Shown piece by piece: positions 29,442-41,126 of a stretch of DNA of 64,000 nt (positions within the stretch are counted from its first letter, which is position 1; each line of letters starts with the position of its first letter). This stretch comes from Rotaria sp. Silwood1. Lineage: Eukaryota > Rotifera > Eurotatoria > Philodinida > Philodinidae. The notes under the pieces were generated by a model. It was given only the letters and a program-made list of their open reading frames with translations. It did not search any database and had not been told where the DNA came from. Made by a program: the position numbers and the translations under genes. The stretch covers positions 361,329-425,328 of the forward strand of contig CAJNOP010000122.1 of assembly GCA_905250075.1 (NCBI GenBank), in the 5' to 3' direction.

Positions 29442-32400
29442 ATGCGTTTTCGTCAATGGATTTCACCGACATATAAAAATCTATATGATGCATGTTTAAA
29501 TCAAGCACCATTTTATTCTAATGAAACTATAAAAGGTATGTTTAAATGATTGCAAATCAAATTAATTGATATTATAGAGAATTAAAATAATGCACTATTC
29601 AAGTAGAGTAAAATTTTTATGAATGATTATTTACATCAGAGGTGCAGAGTCTACCGCTAAAATGAAAAATTTCTCCAGCTGTAATTAAGACTCGTTTGTA
29701 AAGTTGAACCAATTTTCTAATACATTTTTGAAAATTCCCCCGTACGCGTACACAGGTAGATTTTCTGTACCTCTAATTTGCATATTGAGAAAGATGTCGT
29801 AAAATAACTAAGGATGGCCGTATGATTTTCATTTCGAAGTCTATCTTTTCTTTTTTCTGCCGCTTTTACAAGTATTTATTTATTATTGATACTTATGCAA
29901 ATTATACGATTAAAATCAAAACTAATTTATAGCGATATTGAAAAGTCTAAGACGGATATCTATATCCTCAAAGCTACTTTTCATTTCATAAAAATCCATG
30001 TAGAAGGCTCATACTGCATAAAATACTAATTTTATTCATTAAAATTTCTTTGTAATAAAACGAAATTCATCAATTCAATTTCTATGTTTTTCAATAAATT
30101 TTTTTTCTTTTAACTATAGAAACTCGACCTGATCATAGTTATTGTCGACCATGGATAGATGATCCAACAATATCAACTGCACTTCCACGAGTTCAACTTT
30201 TTTTAAATTCAACTTCAATGTATGTATTTATTTTCTAATTTTTTTTTAAACATCCTGTAAAAATCTCTCTAGAAATGATTCAATTATCGATATTGATGAT
30301 AATCAAAAATTAATTAATGAAAATATTAAAAATATTAATTGGACACCAACAATTAATACAATTATACCCGATATATTTGAATGTTTACAACAAACTAATG
30401 AAAATCTTACACAAGAACAACAAATATTTATTCAAGATATTTGTGAATTAATTAATGAAACACATATTGCTTCATTATGTTGTGAATCAGTATAATTAAA
30501 TAAATATTATTTAATTATATTACAGAAAATAAAAACGTTCGATTTGTTTTTTTTTTTAGAATAATTGCAATGTTGTCTATTGGCGTTTATCAATACATCA
30601 TATTGTAGCAAAACTTTATTCACTTCTTACTCTTCATTCAAATGTAAATGATTAAAATAATTAATATACAAAAAAAAACAATGAAGTTTCTTTAATATTT
30701 TATTTAGTATAAAAATTTACTTGATTGGCTTCATGAATATATATGTAAAACATTTGATCGAATATCAATTGGTCATTATGTAGATTTATTTCAAATACTT
30801 TATGATGAGGTTTGAAAATCTTATAAATATTTAAATAAATTTTGTTTTCATCATATCAGATTTAGTATCCTAATATTCGTTCATTATTTATTGAAAAAAT
30901 GAAATCATATTCAACAACAACAACAGATCTTAATTCATATGTTTATAATAAATTACTTCAAAAACCAAATGATCTTACTGAAGAAGTTATTTATAGTATA
31001 ACTTTGGTAGTTTTTAAAAAAAAAATTTTATTTTATCTTTTTTTTTTTTTTTTGGTATTTAGTCTTCATTACCAATACCAATTGTTTGTCTTTTAATTCC
31101 TGGTTTAATATATGGTAGTCATATGGAACGTATTCAATTTTGGCAAAGAAATCTTTCTCAAGTAGCAATAGTTATGCTTTCAACAATGATTGAAAAAGAT
31201 AATAAATCAGAACAATTACAAATTCAAACAGCTTATGAAGATATTATTACGAAATTTAATGAAGTAAATTAAATGATAGTTCTTTCATTTAAATGCCTTT
31301 TTTTTTTGTATGACCTTCGTCCTTCTCCCAGAATAAAAGATTATCCGAAAGAAAAATTTTACATAGCTACAGCTTTTTGAAAATCTATAGAATTGATTTT
31401 TTAAAGAAAAATGATTAGTTTTTGTTAGAAAAAATCCTGGTTTTATAGGTAAATTATTCTGAAGGGTTTACAATAACATTGTAGTAATTAGACATGTACT
31501 GAATATCAACTCTGGTTTAGATTCGGAAACTATCCAATCAATTGAAATTATTGCAGCATTTCTTGAGGTATGTGAGCAATCGTGAAAGAACCTTAAGTTT
31601 CCAGTATTTCTGAACATGTTTTAGAGTGTCTAGAGATTTCGATACATTGATCGTATGGTAGATAAACGTCTTCATACCTTTCGATATTCATTTCTAGAAT
31701 TCGTACTATATTTAAAACATTATTTGCGAATATTCATATTGTACATTGTTCTAGGAGCGATAGAGTAGATAATCTTATTGTGAATATTCTAATTACTATT
31801 CATAGTGTGAAGACAATACTGAGAAATCAATAGTTGAAACAAAACGACAGAAAGAGAATACTAAAATAAATGTTTAATGATCATCAAGCACAACTGAAGT
31901 GTAAGATGGTTTGCTTTCGAAACAACAGTTTACAAAGAGCATATTAATTATATATAATAGTTGTCTATTAAGAAAAAAACTGTGCATGAAAAAATTAAGT
32001 TTCTTCTTGTTGACTTCGTAATCAAATTAACATTAACTATGTTCAATTATGCGATACAAACATATCAAAAAGTCTGTTCGAACTCATATTTTGCTGATTC
32101 TTAGTTGCATAGATGAAAATTGAATTAAAGAATTCTTGGTTGAAATTTTACTCGAAAATACTCTTCATGATCTTTATCATATGCTAAAAATTTCAATAAA
32201 AATGGGTGCGTCTATCTCAATGGAAGAGAATTTCAAAATCATTGATTTTTAGTAAAATATTCTATATGAAGGCCATGAGATCTATTTCAGATTGAAATTT
32301 TCTCATTATATTCTAAAAATTCAATAACATACGATTATATTACTCAGTTTTGATATCTAGCATAAACTGATATTTACCATGATTCCTAAAAAAGTGAAGC

Positions 32401-35011
32401 CTGCCCAATTGATTTTGAATATGACGAGCTCTATAAGAAAATGCAAAATATAATACTAGACAAGAAAAACATTCGCATAGAACTGAATTTCTAAAACTTT
32501 GCTTACTAGAAATATATTCTTGAAATTTTAATTCATAAATTCTTATTTTTTTTTTTAAAGATTCGTCAACTCTATCCAAATCATCATATTATGTTTCTTG
32601 GTTGGAATGTTGGTTGTATTCTTGCACTTAAAGCTGCACTTGTTTGTTCTGTTTCATCTGTCATTTGTATGTCTCCACCATTCGAAGCTTTATCTGAAGA
32701 AACAAAAGTAAAAATATAAATTTTATGTCAAAAAAAAAATTAAATCTGTTGACTTTAACATTAGAATGATTTTACTCAAATAAATGCATCTATATTATTT
32801 ATAACCGGTGAAAAACAATATACAAATCAAATTGATCATTATCGTCAACGACTTAAATCTCGTAATGGTTTAATTGAACTAGGTCAATGTGATGATAAAT
32901 TATATATGTCTGAAAATGGAAAATATCGTTTTCGTTTAACACAACAATTAATTGATAAATTAATTATGGTATTTTTGATCTACATACAAAATTAATCATT
33001 AGAGAAAAAAAAACTTTTTTTTTTTCTAGGAAGAAATTCTTGATTTTATTATAATAATATCACCAAGATCAAATCGAACACCATTTGAAGAAGTCGATGA
33101 TGAAAATAAAAAGAAAAAAACCGAACATGTTCCTTCTACTACATTATCATATATAGAAGATTCAGGTACATAGAAGAAAGAAAAATCGACTAACATAATA
33201 TAACGTAGTTAGAAAGAATGGAGGGACATAAATGACCATTGTAATCTATTATAGTTGTGAACAACGAGTCTAGCTTTACGAAATGCAAATCTTCTACTGT
33301 TTGTATTATGTAGGGATGTACCGAGACCGAGACTGAACCGAGACTCGGTCTCGGTCAATCTCAGCCGAAAAGCTTAAAGAAATATAATTTCGCCCGAGAC
33401 AGAGTAGCACACTTATCTCTGATAAAGAAATGATCGAGATTAAGCATAATCGAGACCGGCACTACTCAATACCAAGGTTGAGGCTAGCCAAGACCGAGGC
33501 TCTCGACCGAGACCGAGACGGACCAAGACTGAGCCGAGACGCACCGAGACCGAGCTCTCGGTCTCGGTACGTCCCTAGTATTATGAACTGAGTATTGCAC
33601 ATATGCATTACAGTTGTCGGCTAATTACTATCTTAATGAAACACCCTCTAAAGTTTGTTCAGATTCGGTTTGATAGAACTTTTAAAGTAGTAGAAAACTT
33701 CGAAACAACGGAAAGCAAGTTCTGAGCTTGTAAAACGCTACTACAAAGCGAAAATTGGTTTGACTAAACAATATTATAAGTGCTTTGATCATAGACATTT
33801 TTCTACTGATCTCCAAGGGAAACTATAGATGAATATTGGACCGAAGAAAGAACATTGCAGAAAAAATTTGAAAACTACAGAAGTTTAATTCCAAATATGA
33901 TTTTTGTTTAAAGTCAAATGGATATTATTCTGTTTGACAGTTATCAACTATCATTCGGAAAAACTAAAAACTGCACCACAGATATAGTTGACTAAGGATT
34001 TTGTTAAGTAGTTCACTTTTATAGACTGTTCAAATTAGTTCATTTCGTAGCGTTTGAAATTATCTACCGATTGCGAATTAACCAATTATGAAGAAGATAT
34101 TATCAATAATATATAACTAAACGACAAAGAAAATGCACATGAGTAATTCAGACTTATGATGTAAGCAATTGAAGATTTTTATACGATCTAGTAGATTCAA
34201 GATATTATTTTAAGTGAATGGGTTTATTATAAAAATGTATTGTGAATAATGGACTATTTAAATAGTGAATACTGACATTAAGAGTTAGCATCAACAAATA
34301 ATTACTCATTTCGTATATCGTGAAAATGAAGCAAAATGCTTCGATTTGAAAATGAGACTAATCAGAAACTCGTCATCTTCTATTCTATATATTAATCAAT
34401 TAGATTGGACTTTGAAAATCAAAGGAGCCGAAATGTGTTCTTATACACCTCTACCATAGATCATGACATTTCATATTTTAATTTTGTAAGATTTATACAA
34501 GTAAATTTTTTATTTAGAAGAACCTTTTCTTTATACGGGTTTAAATTCTAATGATATTACATCAACAACTTTAACAATTCCACCTGAACAAGATCCAAAT
34601 TCAATTTTTCTAAATACTATTCTTCCAACATCAACATCAACACGAAAACGTAAAGGTTCAACTTTAACAAATTTATTAGAAAATGATCGTTCAACAGGAA
34701 CAATAACAACGAATTCATCCAATACAACTACTACAACAAAACGAGGACGTCATCGAACTAAAAATTTACCACCTATTGATGATATGGAATGGGCACCTGA
34801 TAAAGAAAAACGTCCTATTAAATCAACTAATAAAAAACAAAATAAACAAACAATACCACCACCAACATCAACAACAAGTATACTTAATACATTATTACAA
34901 TTACCATCAAATCAACCAAAACAACGAATAAATGAAACAAATATAATAAAAACTATTCATCAACAACCGTCATTTGTAAATACTGTATTATCATCAAATC
35001 CTTTTCATTAG
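29442..35011 (+). CDS. KANSL3: KAT8 regulatory NSL complex subunit 3
   Basis: Eleven exons: 29442-29535, 30120-30219, 30273-30489, 30560-30643, 30708-30809, 30866-31006, 31063-31263, 32561-32707, 32765-32968, 33030-33165 and 34518-35011; phases close to 639 aa. KANSL3 belongs to the NSL histone acetyltransferase complex with KAT8/MOF and also binds spindle microtubules. N-terminal DHSYCRPWIDDP, central VCLLIPGLIYGSHMERIQFWQ, then a degenerate alpha/beta-hydrolase core HHIMFLGWNVGCILALKA with SVICMSPPF and ILFITGEKQYT match the family. At the nucleophile elbow the sequence is GWNVG (residues 327-331), with Asn in place of Ser, so hydrolase activity is unlikely, as in the human protein. The C-terminus is a low-complexity Thr/Ser/Asn-rich region. 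Introns 1 and 10 each carry a hAT-type element. Confidence 0.88.
29637..29775. mobile_element. Short non-autonomous hAT-like element in KANSL3 intron 1
   Basis: A 139-bp sequence has inverted ends CAGAGGTGCAGAGTCTACC and (inverted right end) TAGAGGTACAGAAAATCTACC-type sequence, flanked by ATTTACAT (29629-29636) and ATTTGCAT (29776-29783), an 8-bp duplication with one mismatch. The end motif and duplication length fit hAT. There is no coding capacity. Confidence 0.65.
31264..32560. other. KANSL3 intron 7, 1.3 kb, no feature seen
   Basis: This is bounded by GTAAAT after exon 7 and a T-rich TTTAAAG acceptor before exon 8. No repeats, inverted ends or coding exon were recognised within it. Confidence 0.6.
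33312..33577. mobile_element. Non-autonomous hAT-type element (266 bp) with perfect 8-bp duplication
   Basis: The ends TAGGGATGTACCGAGACCGA and (inverted right end) TAGGGACGTACCGAGACCGA form long terminal inverted repeats, and the interior is made of repeated ACCGAGAC-type words in both orientations. The direct repeat GTATTATG flanks it exactly (33304-33311 and 33578-33585). TAGGG-type ends and an 8-bp duplication fit the hAT superfamily. It is much more GC-rich than its surroundings and has no transposase. It lies in KANSL3 intron 10. Confidence 0.85.
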
Positions 35012-35109
35012 AACAAAAATAAAGATTAGCGTTTATTTGTATATATATACATATATATATATTCTTGTGCGTGTATATTTATATATATTTGATTTGATTT
35101 AGTTTTCAG
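35012..35109 (+). promoter_or_regulatory. KANSL3-NOSIP intercistronic region with AATAAA and acceptor at the ATG
   Basis: The gap is only 98 bp. It starts with AATAAA (about 35020-35025), continues through a TA/TG repeat, and ends TTTGATTTAGTTTTCAG with the NOSIP ATG as the very next base. The sequence shows a poly(A) signal and a 3' splice site in the right order; trans-splicing is the inference. Confidence 0.6.
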
Positions 35110-37410
35110 ATGACACGTCATTCAAAAAATTCAACAGCTAATGCTGTTTATACTTATCATGAAAAACACAAAGATTCATCAACAGGTGGTTATGGTACAA
35201 CACAAATGCGTCTTAGCAAAGATGCTATTAAAGAATTTGATTGTTGTAATTTAACATTACAACCATGTATAGATCCAGTTATTACAAAAGATGGATATTT
35301 ATTTGATAAACAAGCTATACTTGGTAAGAAAATTTCTACAATTATATAATTCTATTGAAAGCAAAACAAAAAATCATTTTCTGTTCAATTAACAGAAATG
35401 TTCGAATGAATATTTAGATCTTTTGTAAGAGATGGTAGGACAATTCATCATATGAGTTAAGGGTATACAAAAACTCGTCACTCATATCAAACACTTGTAA
35501 CGAGTTGTTCAGTTACTGTGTGAGATACAAAATTTAGTAAATGTTTTAGTTTGAAAGAACAACATAGATAAATCTCTGCGACATTAGGATTTGTTCTTCA
35601 AACGTTGCCCTTTCATGTGAATGAACTATCACTGAAAAAGATCAGACAGTGATAGGAACTTGGAAGCAAGAATTTAGTGATTAGATTTTTTCACTTTTGA
35701 TTATCAGAGCTAATTACTGAAATTCTGCTTCGAAGCTTCAATCATTAGTCGGATTCGTCAAGCTGGGAATCGATGACCCTGGGTACTGAAATTCTTAGGT
35801 CTATAGACATAGGTCCATACAAATCGTAATCGAGAAATGTATAGTAACATAAAAAAAAGGCATAATGCAATACGAGTAAACTAAAAATGGTTATCAAGAA
35901 ACACATGTTTCTCTGATCAACGTAAGATATGAACTAAACTAACAGTCAGTATAAAAAAAAACAAGTAGTCAAAAGTTCATTATTAAGTGTTCAAGTTTGT
36001 TGGAAACAAATGATTAAGTAGTATTGAGTGAACATTTGGAAATATTTCCAGAATCTCGAATTCTTTTTTTTTCGAAAAAAAATGAAAGCTTTGACGACAT
36101 AACATTAATTTTGTTTATTTCAACCTGGTAAAACTAATCAGGTTTCGAAAAGTAGCAGCCGTTTACTTTTGTTTTATAAGCTGTAACTAATACAATTATA
36201 AGAATTACCCATCATTTCTAAGCTGTAATTTTTTTTAAAATTCTCCATTCATTTGAAAGTCATGTGCAAAAAAACGCTTTTGTTTTATTACCATAAATTT
36301 TTCAACTACTATTCATATCGACCAATATTAACTTTCTCACAATCCTTGACTTGGAATATTTCACATTGTAAAACTGAATCTTTGAAATTTGTAACTGAAA
36401 ATATATTCTTCAAATTGAGAATTCTTTATCGTGAAATTTGACATTATAGAAAACAAAAAAAAAAAAGATCTTAACATTTATGTTATTCTTATCAATATGT
36501 CATTCAATTAGATTTTTTTTTTCTTTTCACTAATTTAGAATATATAGTTCATCAAAAAAAGCTTAATGCTCGTAAAATGCGTGAATATCAAAAACAACTT
36601 GAACGTAAACAACAAGAAATTGATGAACAAAATGCTAATGATCATCAAAAAAAGTTAAATAAATTTTTAGAAAAAGAAGCAACATATTCTGTTAATCAAT
36701 CAGTTAAAACTCTTCTTTCATCTAAACATCAAGATCAACCATTATCATCATTTCTTACAACACCAAAATCATCGCTTCTTTCAACATCATCAGCAACACC
36801 TAAATCATCAACATCAACACGAATATCAACAAATGATAATAATGATGATGAAATACCAGCATCATCATCATCATCATCAAATTTAAGTAATATGAACGGA
36901 AATCAAGCAACACAATTACCTAGTTTTTGGATTCCATCATTAACACCAGCTGCAAAAAAAGCTGAATTAAAAAAACCTGATCAACATGTTTATTGTCCTA
37001 TATCAGGCAAACCAATAACAATGAAAGATTTAATTGATGTTAAATTTAAATTAGCTGGTGATGTTGATCCTAAAAAACGACCATTAGTTGCTGTACGTGA
37101 TCGATATGTTTGTGCTGTAACTGGTGATTTACTTGGTAATTCTGTACCTTGTGCAGTTTTACGTACATCCGGTTATGTTGTTACAATGGATTGTATTAAT
37201 CGATTAATTAAATTAGATATGATTGATCCTATAACAGGTGACAAATTAACTGATAATGATATTATTCCAATGCAACGTGGTGGTACTGGTAAGAAATATT
37301 TTCAAAAAAAAAAAAGGAATAAATATTGAATCTCATTTCTGTTTATTTAAGGATATTCTGGATCAGGTGTACAATTAGACGCAAAATTACCAACACCTGC
37401 TATGCAGTGA
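35110..37410 (+). CDS. NOSIP: Nitric oxide synthase-interacting protein, split U-box E3 ligase
   Basis: Exons 35110-35323, 36539-37288 and 37352-37410 give 340 aa (human NOSIP 301). NOSIP is a nuclear U-box-type E3 ubiquitin ligase first found through nitric oxide synthase binding, and it also occurs in spliceosomes. The N-terminus MTRHSKNSTANAVYTYHEK is highly conserved. The first half of the split U-box follows (FDCCNLTLQPCIDPVITKDGYLF), then a Lys/Gln-rich coiled linker, an extended Ser/Thr/Asp low-complexity insert that accounts for the extra length, FWIPSLTPAAK, and the second U-box half: CPISGKPITMKDL from C224, VCAVTGD and DMIDPITGDKL. The C-terminus GYSGSGVQLDAK... is family-typical. 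Intron 1 is 1.2 kb with nothing recognised. Confidence 0.94.
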
Positions 37411-39242
37411 CTATTATTTTTATTCTATACATAAATTTCTGTATTTGTCGTTTGTTTTTTTGTCTCAATAAATATGAGCCGAATGAACATAATAAATTTT
37501 TCGTTGCAAAGGAAAAACTAGTGAATCATAAAAGAATGTTTCCATACTTATTTATCTCACTCATGTTTCATTGGATAAACATGCACAAACAAGGAAAATG
37601 TCTCAAATTTTTTCTTCCGATTTCAATGATGTTTTGCCTATATATGTATTACATAGTGTTCTAGAAAAATTCCTGGAAGGATTTGCATTTCTATTAAGAT
37701 TAGATTACACTATCCAATTTTTCAGAAAGATCGTATCTTCAAATATTGGGCTGAAACAATGCGCATACAGAGAACTCAATTAGACTAGTTTCCATAAAAA
37801 AATTCAATAATTTTAAAGGAAGTCTCTTCCCGACAAGAGTTTTACAAGACATAGATCCTGCTCCATGGATTGTGTATGTAACATGCATTTTTTGAAAGTT
37901 TCATATCTCAAGAAGACTTTGTTTAAAGCTTATATGGAAGTTAGTCTACTTGAGCTGTCTTAAGGTATAAAAATTTGATACTTAGTCAAATGTAAAGCGA
38001 AAATCTAAGTGGATTTCCTTGTTAATTTCACAAGGTTCCTTGATTAATTCTCTATAAAATCATACAGCAACTGCTTATTTTATTTTCTGCTTTAGGAAGA
38101 AGATCGGATTTTAGTTCCTTCTTTAATATGTATCGATTACTAGCATGCGTTCTCGTTAGAAAGCTCTAGTAGGCTTTATTTTTATTGAACGAATATAAAA
38201 CATGATCGAAAAAGATTTTTCATCTGATGAAGAAAGCTCTTTTTCATGATAATCAGTAAGCATTATGAAATCGGAACTAACTTCTCGAATATCAATGAAA
38301 TATGGTAAAAATTCGATAGTCTTCTCGTAGTTTATTCGCATTTAGACTTGCATTTTTTATCATCAGGTTTTCATTAATATGGCAATGATTTCTCTTGAAA
38401 TTGTGGAAATTATTAGTCAACAACATTCAGCTTCGACCAATTTTCAAAACAATTGATTCACAATCTGATTACTATAGGTTTATTGCTATATACGAAAATA
38501 AATAAATCTTTTCACTGGCAACACAACAAAAAACAAATTTCTTCAAAAGTTTTAACTCTCAATGAACAAATAATTGAATAACTTATTGTTGAAATCGAAG
38601 TCTGGCTCAACGTTTGGGCTTGAGTATACTATAACCAAGCCTGAAATGCTCTCTTTTAGCTTACTTTTTCTTTCTTTTATTAATTGACTAAAAATGATTG
38701 CATTGAAGATCGTACCCAAACGTTCAGATTCGTTCAAATCAGACAAAAAAAAATATACTTCAGGGATTCATTTACAAAGCTCTTTGTTTCCGAATTTTGA
38801 TATGAAACCGAAGAAAACTAAACTTCTTAATAAAATGATACAGCCATATTCTTATCAAGCGTTTTGATGATTTTATTATTGAAAATACATTTTAAAAAAA
38901 AACAGAAATTGATCCTTGATTAATTATCCTTCATTTTAATCACATTACAAAATAAAATATATGAAATAGAAAAAAAAAATATGTATATCAACACCATCTA
39001 TTATTAATTTCAAAAAGTAAAATAACTAGCGACATGCGGTTTTTTTTTGTATTATTTTTTTTTGTTAGTGACCTCTTTTTTCTCTATGACACGCATACAT
39101 TCGTTTATCCGATTGGTTTTCAATCAAAATACACACGTGTACGTGTTTTTCACATCCATATTTTCTCAACGCTCTGCCCATTTAATCGATCTGTTTTGTT
39201 AGCATTTCTTTCAAATCATTTATTTATTTCTTTTAACTAATC
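37411..39242. other. Gene-free stretch between NOSIP and SEC61B
   Basis: It holds the NOSIP 3' UTR (CAATAAATATG near 37466) and the SEC61B promoter. I see no exon, element or RNA gene in the remaining 1.8 kb; short open frames have no splice context. Confidence 0.5.
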
Positions 39243-39603
39243 ATGCCAGCTTCACCTAGTGGAACAAGCGTATGTATTTCGTTTAGACATTTCTCTTTTT
39301 TATTTTATTTCAATATGTATATTATACATGCGAGTTTTTTTTTTCTAGGTTGGTAAAGGCGATACAGGTAAATCATCAGGACCACGAGCAACAGGTAGTG
39401 GTGCCGGTGTTCGTCAACGTAAAGCAACTGCACCAGCTCGTAGTCGACCAGGTGCTGGTGGTGGTGCAAGTGCTGGTGTTTGGCGTTTTTATACAGAAGA
39501 TTCACCAGGTCTTAAGGTTGGTCCTGTACCTGTACTTGTTATGAGTTTAATTTTTATTGCAAGTGTATTCATGTTACATATTTGGGGTAAATATACAAAA
39601 TAA
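39243..39603 (+). CDS. SEC61B: Protein transport protein Sec61 subunit beta
   Basis: Exons 39243-39269 and 39349-39603, phase 0, encode 93 aa (human 96). Sec61-beta is the tail-anchored small subunit of the ER Sec61 translocon. The N-terminus [20 protein letters not shown] is cytosolic, followed by a basic [14 protein letters not shown] segment, the conserved [21 protein letters not shown] block and one C-terminal membrane segment ([18 protein letters not shown]) with a short KYTK tail, as expected for a tail anchor. No AG acceptor lies just before the ATG, unlike KANSL3 and NOSIP. An upstream gene end is 1.8 kb away, so it probably has its own promoter. Confidence 0.96.
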
Positions 39604-40055
39604 TCGTGCAATATATCTATGTAACAACATCCGGAATGATTGATAGACGTTTGTTATTGTTGTTTTTATCTTATGTTAACGTATCTTTCTTTTTTTTTTT
39701 GTCGTAAAGAAAAAAAAATATATATATTGCGATACATATGATCGATCTAATTAATTATCTTAAGATAGTTTGTTTCCTTTTTGTTTTTGTTTTTTTATTA
39801 AATGCAACGAAAACTAAAAAAAAACAAAACAGGATTTATTTGTACAGAAAAAGAAATTTGATCACATATTACAATCTGAACTTTAAAAAAAAAAGATTAA
39901 TATTAGTCTTTTGTTTTTTGAAAATAATAAATGAATCATTTCATTCTTTTTTTTTCTAATTATATATTGTTAAAATCTATAATATCACTTGTATTGCTAT
40001 ATGATTGATTATCTAAGATAATTTTTAATATTAGGAAAAAAAATCTAAGTAAGTT
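39604..40055. other. 3' flank of SEC61B
   Basis: Long A- and T-runs only; probably 3' UTR and spacer. No exon seen. Confidence 0.5.
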
Positions 40056-40235
40056 TCATTTTGTAAATGAAACATCTGTAATATTTTCTATACTTGTTGT
40101 ATCGATTGTTATATCGTCAAAACCTCGTGCATACAATGATTTACAACTGTTTTGTAATGTTATATTATGAATTTGATAATGTATTGATTCAAATTGACAA
40201 ATATGTTCGTGTTCTATTTCTTCAATTGACGCCAT
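40056..40235 (-). CDS. Small ORF, 59 aa, unrecognised
   Basis: One uninterrupted reading frame from ATG at 40235 to TGA at 40056, with an in-frame TAA 18-20 bases upstream of the ATG, so the frame is complete as drawn. It begins MASIEEIEHEHICQFESIHY and ends ITDVSFTK. It is acidic, with alternating Glu, Ile and His in the N-terminal half, two Cys (13 and 31), no signal peptide and no membrane segment. Codon use (TTA, ACA, AAT, CAT, GGT/CGA) matches the neighbouring real genes, and the amino-acid composition is not that of random AT-rich translation (few Lys/Asn/Phe runs). I do not recognise the family. It lies on the same strand as, and downstream of, the 297-aa unknown gene. Confidence 0.5.
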   Translation of the reverse strand: MASIEEIEHEHICQFESIHYQIHNITLQNSCKSLYARGFDDITIDTTSIENITDVSFTK

Positions 40236-41126
40236 TTTAGAAATATTTTCTTAAAATGAATATCTAAGACTAGATAAATATTTCTTTTTTCGATTAATCT
40301 ACAACGAAAAAAAGTATTCGAATAATTATAGTTTGAAAAAGATTAAAAATAAAAGTTGAAATTTTTTACTATGAAAATACTTTATTGATATTGTGAACGA
40401 AGATTTAATAATAGACATGTATAGTAATTCGTAAATAACTATCGAAAAAAGCACAGAAAGAAGATTACAGATTGTAACAGAACCAAAAATAAATAACTGG
40501 AAGAAAAAGTAAGAGAAATGAATCTACTGTGCAAATGTTCAAATAGAATGAATAGGATACTTTATATTAACAATAGTATGAAATCGTATTTAAGAGTAAC
40601 CCAAATTTTTTGTTAAATGAAATAGCAGATTAAGTAAATATATAGTAGCTGATAAGATGGGACAGGCCTTCTCTTCATTTCAGAGAATGGGGAACCCTTG
40701 AAATCCCACAAGATGAGTCATTCTTTTCCACTAACTTTCTTTCTTCTATTCAAAATGACGAGTATACGCTTACTATTAATTTATATTCAATACGAATAGA
40801 TAAGAATACCGTTTCAATGCCTTGATCTTTTTACAATAATACTCTAAACGGAAATATATTTTTCCAACACAATAATAAATTTTGTTATTGTGTCATGCAT
40901 TTTTGTTTGCTTCCTATTTTCTCTTTAAAATTTATTCTAAAAAAATAAATTATACTAAACAGATAATTTGTTTTCTTTTGAATTGATTATTATTATTCAT
41001 TAAATCAAAATGATACAATGAGTTTTTTTATTTTATTTTATCTTATAATTGATCAAAATCTTTTTTTTTTTGTTTCTAGAATATTTAATTTCTCATAACA
41101 AAATAAATATTATATATAAATATATA
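40236..41126. other. Gene-free spacer, 0.9 kb
   Basis: AT-rich sequence between the 59-aa ORF and the 3' end of the 297-aa gene. No exon, repeat or element recognised. Confidence 0.5.

Noticed and set aside
29637..29775. Structured or regulatory RNA in KANSL3 intron 1
   Set aside because: The inverted ends and flanking 8-bp repeat are better explained by a hAT-like insertion.
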